This document shows, piece by piece, positions 57,090 to 64,000 of a DNA stretch of 64,000 nt. The DNA comes from Girardinichthys multiradiatus (lineage: Eukaryota; Chordata; Actinopteri; Cyprinodontiformes; Goodeidae): positions 28,788,144-28,852,143 of the forward strand of contig NC_061806.1 in assembly GCF_021462225.1 (NCBI RefSeq). The letters run 5' to 3'. The notes beneath the pieces are model-generated. The model was not told the DNA's origin and did not search any database. It was given only the letters and a program-made list of their open reading frames with translations. How positions within the stretch are numbered: position 1 is the first letter of the stretch; each line of letters opens with the position of its first letter. Both the position numbers and the translations under genes were made by a program.

Positions 57090-60000
57090 ATGAAGATCCA
57101 CCATTACTTCTGGATTTTCTCCATGTAAGCTGTGTCTTCATATTCAACAACTTCCTATTTCAGTATGAACTCACCATTTTTCAAATGTTTCCTCCTCCAG
57201 ATTGACCTCTTGTGTGAGTGCAGGGAAAGGTTTTAACGACAAGGGAGACCTGGAATCCAGTCATTATAACACAGACTGGATGAGATCTATCCCTGATGAG
57301 ACTCCCATCTCAGCTATTGCTATTCCTGGAACTCATGAGAGCCTGACATTAAGAGGAGGACCGCTTGCTGTGTCTCAGGCTTGGACTTTGGAGAAGCAGC
57401 TCAGAGTGGGAGTTCGGTATCTTGACATCCATGCTGGGATTTGGCTTCCCACCAGCACAGACATCACTGTCCGAGATGCTAACTGGATGTTTTCACAGGG
57501 CATTACCTTAGCCACTGTCTTCAGTAAGGTCTTTGATTTCTTAGACACACACCGCAGTGAGGCTGTGCTGGTGAAAGTGACGCTACATGGATTTTACAAA
57601 GACAAAGTGGCGCAGATGGTGAAGAAGCTGATTGAGAAGTTTAAAAGAAGAATCTGGACAAAGGTGTCAGTGCCAAAACTGGAGCAGGTGCGGGGTAAGA
57701 TCATCTTCCTGCAGAATGTGAAGTTTCCATGGGGAACAGAAAACCATAAATCATATTTCTTTGAGTCCAACAAGCTAAAAGATGTTGAAAGAAAAATAAA
57801 ACACATCAAGTGGCATCTCTGCGGCCATTACATACTTCTGACAGAAACTGCTGCTGCAGCTCACAGGCGCCCGAAAACCCTGGCCAAGTCCATAAACAAG
57901 CAGCTCAATGACTTTGTGAGCAAATTGAAGGGGAGCCCCATCAAAGGCTGTGTAGGCATCCTGAGTATGGACTTCCCCAACGCCGATCTAATCAGAAACA
58001 TCATCCAGCTGGGAGTCTGTGCCTGTGGTCCAGCTGCAGGGCATCCTGGAGGTCTGCAAACACCAGGAGAGCCACAACCATCAGGACCTGGACCAGAACA
58101 AAGACCACTGGGCTCTGCAGGTGAGTCAGACACACACAATAAGAATCCTCTGAGGCAGCAGAAGGAAAATCACTGGGCTGAACCAGAGCTAAGACCTGTT
58201 ACACATTTAGAACCAGAACCTACAGCATCTTTTATACCAGAAAACCTGTTCCAGGATCACTATCTACACATAATTTAGAGCCACAAAAAATGTAAAAAAT
58301 AATTGGTCATGATCAGATAAAACTAGGTATGCAAATCTTGATTATGTTCTCCTATCCCCAAAGAACCAGGAACAGAAGCCACAGAAAAGCCAGGAGAAGA
58401 AACTGGAGCACAACCTGAAAAACCAGAGTCAGAACCAAGAGCAGAGCCAGGGAAACCTGAATCAGAACCAGGCGAAGGACCAGCAGAACCTGGAACTGAG
58501 CCTAAAGAACCAGAATCAGAACCAGGAGAAGCTGGAGCAGAACACAAAAAGGAACCAGGAACAGACACTGAAACAGAACCTTCAGAAGAACCTGCACAGC
58601 CTGGGGCAGAACCTGCAGAAGAACCTGCTCAACCTGGTACAGAAAGTGGGTCAGAAACAAGAGAGAAACAGACAGAACCTGGAACAGAACCCAGAAAAGA
58701 AACTGAACAACCAGGTTCAGAACCAGGAGCAGAACTAGGAGAACCTGAATCAGAACCAGCTGAGGAACCAGCAGAACCTAGAACTGAACCTAAAGGACCA
58801 GAAGCAGAACCAGGAGAAGCTGGAGCAGTACCCAAAAAGGAACCAGGTACAGACAGTGAAACAGAGCCTTCAGCAGAACCTGCACAACCTGGAACAGAAC
58901 TTGGACAAGAAACTGAACAGCCAGGGTCAGAACCAGGCGCAAAACGAGCAGAACCTGGAACTGAACCTAATGAACCACAGTCAGGACCAGAAGCAGAACC
59001 AGAAACGGAACCAGGTGCACCTGGAGCAGAACCCGAAAAGGAAGCAGGAACAGACACTGAAACAGAACCTTCAGAAGAACCTGCACACCCTGGGACAGAA
59101 CCTGCAGAAGAATCTGCACAACCTGGGACAGAACCTGGAACAGAACCTGGACAAGAAACTGAACAACCAGGTTCAGAACCAGCAGCAGAAACAGGAGAAT
59201 CTGGATCAGAACCAGCAGAGGAACCAGCAGAACCTGAAACTGAACCTAAACAACCAGAATCAGGACCAGAAGCAGAACCAGAAACGGAACAAGGATCACC
59301 TGGAGCAGAGCCCGAAAAGGTACCAGGAACAGACACTGAAACAGAACCTTCAGAAGAACCTGCACAGCCTGGAACAGAACCTGCAGAAGAACCTGCACAA
59401 TCTGGAACAGAACCTGAAACAGAACCCAGAGAACCTGGATCAGAACCAGCAGAACCTGAAACTGAACCTAAAGAACCAGAGTCAGGACCAGAACCACAAC
59501 CAAAAGCGGAACCAGCCGAACCTAGAACTGAACCTAAAGAACCAGAGTCAGAATCAGAAACGGAACCAGGAGCACCTGGAGCAGTACCTGAAAAGGAACG
59601 AGGAACAGACACTGAAACAGAACCTTCAGAAGAACCTGCACAGCCTGGGGCAGAACCTGCAGAAGAACCTGCACAACCTGGGACAGAACCTGGACAAGAA
59701 ACTGAACAACCAGTTTCAGAACCAGGAGCCGAACCAGGTGAACCTGGATCAGAACCAGCTGAGAAACCAGCTGAACCTGAAACTGAACCTAAACAACCAG
59801 AACCTGAAAAGGAGCCAGGTGCAGACACTGAAACAACAGCTGCAGAAGAACCTGCACAACCTGAGACAGAACCAAGAGAATCTGGATCAGAACCTGAAAA
59901 AGAGCCAGGTGCAGACACTGAAACAGCACCTGCAGAAGAACCTGCACAACCTGAGACAGAACCAACAGAATCTGGATCAGAACCTGAAAAAGAGCCAGGT

Positions 60001-63000
60001 GCAGACACTGAAACAGCACCTGCAGAAGAACCTGCACAACCTGAGACAGAACCAACAGAATCTGGATCAGAACCTGAAAAGGAGCCAGGTGCAGACACTG
60101 AAACAGCATCTGCAGAAGAACCTGCACAACCTGAGACAGAACCAAGGGAACCTGGATCAGAACCTGAACAGGAGCCAGGTGCAGACACTGAAACAACACC
60201 TGCAGAAGAACCTGCACAACCTGAGACAGAACCAAGAGAACCTGGATCAGAACCTGAAAAGGAGCCAGGTGCAGACACTGAAACAACACCTGCAGAAGAA
60301 CCTGCACAACCTGACACAGAACCAAGAGAACCTGGATCAGAACCTGAACAGGAGCCAGGTGCAGACACTGAAACAGCATCTGCAGAAGAACCTGCACAAC
60401 CCGAGACAGAACCAAGAGAACCTGGATCAGAACCTGAAAAGGAGCAAGGTGCAGACACTGAAACACCACCGGCAGAAGAACCTGCACAACCTGAGACAGA
60501 ACCAAGAGAATCTGGATCAGAACCTGAAAAGGAGCCAGGTGCAGACACTGAAACAGCACCTGCAGAAGAACCTGCACAACCTGAGACAGAACCAAGAGAA
60601 CCTGAATCAGAACCTGAACAAGAGCCAGGTGCAGACACTGAAACACCTGCAGAAGAACCTGCACAACCTGAGACAGAACCAAGAGAGCCTGGATCAGAAC
60701 CTGAAAAAGAGCCAGGTGCAGACACTGAAACAGCACCTGCAGAAGAACCTGCACAACCTGAGACAGAACCAAGAGAACCTGAATCAGAACCTGAACAGGA
60801 GCCAGGTGCAGACACTGAAACAGCACCTGCAGAAGAACCTGCACAATCTGACACAGAACCAAGAGAACCTGAATCAGAACCTGAACAGGAGCCAGGTGCG
60901 GACACTGAAACAGCACCTGCAGAAGAACCTGCACAACCTGAGACAGAACCAAGAGAACCTGAATCAGAACCTGAACAGGAGCCAGGTGCGGACACTGAAA
61001 CAGCACCTGCAGAAGAACCTGCACAACCTGACACAGAACCAAGAGAACCTGAATCAGAACCTGAACAGGAGCCAGGTGCAGACACTGAAACGGCACCTGC
61101 AGAAGAACCTGCACAACCTGAGACAGAACCAAGAGAACCTGGATCAGAACCTGAACAGGAGCCAGGTGCAGACACTGAAACGGCACCTGCAGAAGAACCT
61201 GCACAACCTGAGACAGAACCAAGAGAACCTGAATCAGAACCTGAACAGGAGCCAGGTGCAGACACTGAAACGGCACCTGCAGAAGAACCTGCACAACCTG
61301 AGACAGAACCAAGAGAACCTGAATCAGAACCTGAACAGGAGCCAGGTGCGGACACTGAAACGGCACCTGCAGAAGAACCTGCACAATCTGACACAGAACC
61401 AAAAGAACCTGAATCAGAACCTGAACAGGAGCCAGGTGCGGACACTGAAACGGCACCTGCAGAAGAACCTGCACAATCTGACACAGAACCAAGAGAACCT
61501 GGATCAGAACCTGAACAGGAGCCAGGTGCAGACACTGAAACAGCACCTGCAGAAGAACCTGCACAACCTGAGACAGAACCAAGAGAACCTGAATCAGAAC
61601 CTGAACAAGAGCCAGGTGCAGACACTGAAACACCTGCAGAAGAACCTGCACAACCTGAGACAGAACCAAGAGAGCCTGGATCAGAACCTGAAAAAGAGCC
61701 AGGTGCAGACACTGAAACAGCACCTGCAGAAGAACCTGCACAACCTGAGACAGAACCAAGAGAACCTGAATCAGAACCTGAACAGGAGCCAGGTGCAGAC
61801 ACTGAAACAGCACCTGCAGAAGAACCTGCACAATCTGACACAGAACCAAGAGAACCTGAATCAGAACCTGAACAGGAGCCAGGTGCGGACACTGAAACAG
61901 CACCTGCAGAAGAACCTGCACAACCTGAGACAGAACCAAGAGAACCTGAATCAGAACCTGAACAGGAGCCAGGTGCGGACACTGAAACAGCACCTGCAGA
62001 AGAACCTGCACAACCTGACACAGAACCAAGAGAACCTGAATCAGAACCTGAACAGGAGCCAGGTGCAGACACTGAAACGGCACCTGCAGAAGAACCTGCA
62101 CAACCTGAGACAGAACCAAGAGAACCTGGATCAGAACCTGAACAGGAGCCAGGTGCAGACACTGAAACGGCACCTGCAGAAGAACCTGCACAACCTGAGA
62201 CAGAACCAAGAGAACCTGAATCAGAACCTGAACAGGAGCCAGGTGCGGACACTGAAACGGCACCTGCAGAAGAACCTGCACAACCTGAGACAGAACCAAG
62301 AGAACCTGAATCAGAACCTGAACAGGAGCCAGGTGCGGACACTGAAACGGCACCTGCAGAAGAACCTGCACAATCTGACACAGAACCAAAAGAACCTGAA
62401 TCAGAACCTGAACAGGAGCCAGGTGCGGACACTGAAACGGCACCTGCAGAAGAACCTGCACAATCTGACACAGAACCAAAAGAACCTGAATCAGAACCTG
62501 AACAGGAGCCAGGTGCGGACACTGAAACAGCACCTGCAGAAGAACCTGCACAACCTGAGACAGAACCAAGAGAACCTGAATCAGAACCTGAACAGGAGCC
62601 AGGTGCGGACACTGAAACAGCACCTGCAGAAGAACCTGCACAATCTGACACAGAACCAAGAGAACCTGGATCAGAACCTGAACAGGAGCCAGGTGCAGAC
62701 ACTGAAACAGCACCTGCAGAAGAACCTGCACAACCTGAGACAGAACCAAAAGAACCTGAATCAGAACCTGAACAGGAGCCAGGTGCAGACACTGAAACAA
62801 CACCTGCAGAAGAACCTGCACAACCTGAGACAGAACCAAGAGAACCTGAATCAGAACCTGGACAGGAGCCAGGTGCAGACACTGAAACGGCACCTGCAGA
62901 AGAACCTGCACAACCTGAGACAGAACCAAAAGAACCTGAATCAGAACCTGAACAGGAGCCAGGTGCAGACACTGAAACGGCACCTGCAGAAGAACCTGCA

Positions 63001-64000
63001 CAACCTGACACAGAACCAAGAGAACCTGAATCAGAACCTGAACAGGAGCCAGGTGCGGACACTGAAACAGCACCTGCAGAAGAACCTGCACAACCTGAGA
63101 CAGAACCAAGAGAACCTGAATCAGAACCTGAACAGGAGCCAGGTGCGGACACTGAAACAGCACCTGCAGAAGAACCTGCACAATCTGACACAGAACCAAA
63201 AGAACCTGAATCAGAACCTGAACAGGAGCCAGGTGCAGACACTGAAACAGCACCTGCAGAAGAACCTGCACAACCTGACACAGAACCAAGAGAACCTGAA
63301 TCAGAACCTGAACAGGAGCCAGGTGCAGACACTGAAACAGCACCTGCAGAAGAACCTGCACAACCTGAGACAGAACCAAGAGAACCTGAATCAGAACCTG
63401 AACAGGAGCCAGGTGCGGACACTGAAACAGCACCTGCAGAAGAACCTGCACAATCTGACACAGAACCAAAAGAACCTGAATCAGAACCTGAACAGGAGCC
63501 AGGTGCAGACACTGAAACAGCACCTGCAGAAGAACCTGCACAACCTGAGACAGAACCAAGAGAACCTGAATCAGAACCTGAACAGGAGCCAGGTGCAGAC
63601 ACTGAAACGGCACCTGCAGAAGAACCTGCACAACCTGAGACAGAACCAAGAGAACCTGAATCAGAACCTGAACAGGAGCCAGGTGCAGACACTGAAACAG
63701 CACCTGCAGAAGAACCTGCACAACCTGAGACAGAACCAAGAGAACCTGAATCAGAACCTGAACAGGAGCCAGGTGCAGACACTGAAACAGCACCTGTAGA
63801 AGAACCTGCACAATCTGACACAGAACCAAGAGAACCTGAATCAGAACCTGAACAGGAGCCAGGTGCAGACACTGAAACGGCACCTGCAGAAGAACCTGCA
63901 CAACCTGAGACAGAACCAAGAGAACCTGAATCAGAACCTGAACAGGAGCCAGGTGCAGACACTGGCCAGGTGCGGACACTGAAACAGCACCTGCAGAAGA
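57090..64000 (+). CDS. Secreted PI-PLC X-domain-like protein with giant Glu/Pro repeat tail (partial)
   Basis: Exon 1 57090-57124 (MKIHHYFWIFS) joins 57201-58120, and exon 3 starts at 58364 and leaves the window. Splice phases agree. Residues 1-19 form a signal peptide ending VSA/GKGF. Residues about 30-280 resemble the X domain of bacterial-type phosphatidylinositol phospholipase C: IAIPGTHESL (His57, first catalytic-type His), VGVRYLDIHAG (Arg84, Asp87), LVKVTLHGF and a closing LSMDFPNADLIRNII. At the expected place of the second catalytic His the sequence reads DITVRDANWMF, so activity is doubtful. The tail from about residue 285 is Glu/Pro/Thr/Gln/Gly/Ala with no Cys or aromatic residues noticed, first irregular and then a 30-residue unit containing APAEEPAQPETEPREPESEP. 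That frame was followed without a stop to about 63960. A mucin- or spacer-like extracellular stalk is an inference. I do not recognise a named gene. Confidence 0.7.
58364..59800 (+). repeat. Older irregular Glu/Pro-coding array
   Basis: Long diverged units of about 200-290 bp recur, each containing CAGACACTGAAACAGAACCT followed by TCAGAAGAACCTGCAC. Examples start near 58562, 58850, 59052, 59332 and 59608. Built from shorter GAACCTGGA/GAACCAGAA words. Divergence is much higher than in the adjoining 90-bp array, which appears to have arisen from the last part of this one. Confidence 0.85.
59800..63960 (+). repeat. 90-bp coding minisatellite, about 46 units
   Basis: GCAGACACTGAAAC recurs every 90 bp (59821, 59911, 60001, 60091 and so on). 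Two units, near 60645 and 61630, are 87 bp because one codon is missing (GAAACACCTGC in place of GAAACAGCACCTGC). Units differ at a few fixed sites: GGATCAG/GAATCAG, GAGACAG/GACACAG, AACCTG/AATCTG, GTGCAG/GTGCGG and ACAGC/ACGGC. Both unit lengths are multiples of three, so the Glu/Pro frame is kept. The array continues past the window. Confidence 0.97.

Noticed and set aside
58856..63799. Plus-strand Gln/Asn/Leu-rich frame of 1,647 codons as a separate gene
   Set aside because: It begins only at a GTG inside the array, is cut by TAG at both sides, and shares its DNA with the Glu/Pro frame, in which no stop was found. Kept as a finding about frame openness, not as a gene.
58629..63962. Open minus-strand frames of 1,777 and 1,396 codons across the 90-bp array
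   Set aside because: They consist only of the repeat read backwards (Ser/Gly-rich or Leu/Val/Gln-rich). The + strand has an X-domain exon splicing in phase into the Glu/Pro frame. No independent start context or conserved domain is present.

Overview
The window is vertebrate nuclear DNA, almost certainly from a teleost (percomorph-type) fish. Genes are split by GT-AG introns. The non-coding DNA is dense in fish-type transposon relics: a Tc1 element, hAT-like non-autonomous elements, LINE 3' ends and LTR-like repeats. The gene order matches the vertebrate MAP7D1-THRAP3-EVA1B-LSM10-OSCP1 block (human 1p34.3). I assembled exons by hand from splice sites, reading phase and remembered family conservation; no alignment was run.

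Layout. 1-5416: no exon seen; a 28-bp-type minisatellite (about 910-1640) and a hAT-like element with an 8-bp target duplication (3028-4024). 5417-13370: 3' two-thirds of map7d1 (+), eleven exons. 13371-24560: gene desert filled by a Tc1/mariner copy with a broken transposase, a second Tc1 end, a hAT-like MITE and LINE pieces. About 24840-36133: thrap3 (+), complete coding sequence of 884 codons in ten coding exons. 38179-39145: eva1b (-), two coding exons, tail-to-tail with thrap3. 44160-44561: lsm10 (-), one coding exon. 46939-53159: oscp1 (-), eleven coding exons, 385 codons. 54931-56555: LTR-like direct repeats around an unrecognised ORF. 57090-end: a gene on + for a secreted PI-PLC X-domain-like protein, spliced in frame to a very large Glu/Pro-rich tail. 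That tail comes from an older irregular array and then about 46 copies of a 90-bp (30-codon) unit, and it runs off the window.

The first five genes are housekeeping or cell-biological genes: a microtubule-associated protein, an RNA-processing/transcription cofactor, a small membrane regulator, a U7 snRNP Sm protein and a cilia-associated protein. They share synteny rather than a pathway. Compared with the remembered mammalian order, SH3D21 and STK40 are not seen between thrap3 and lsm10. The most unusual content is the PLC-X-like gene with its expanding 3' repeat: four of six reading frames stay open for kilobases, a block of about 945 bp is itself duplicated, and the repeat register breaks at the very end of the window.
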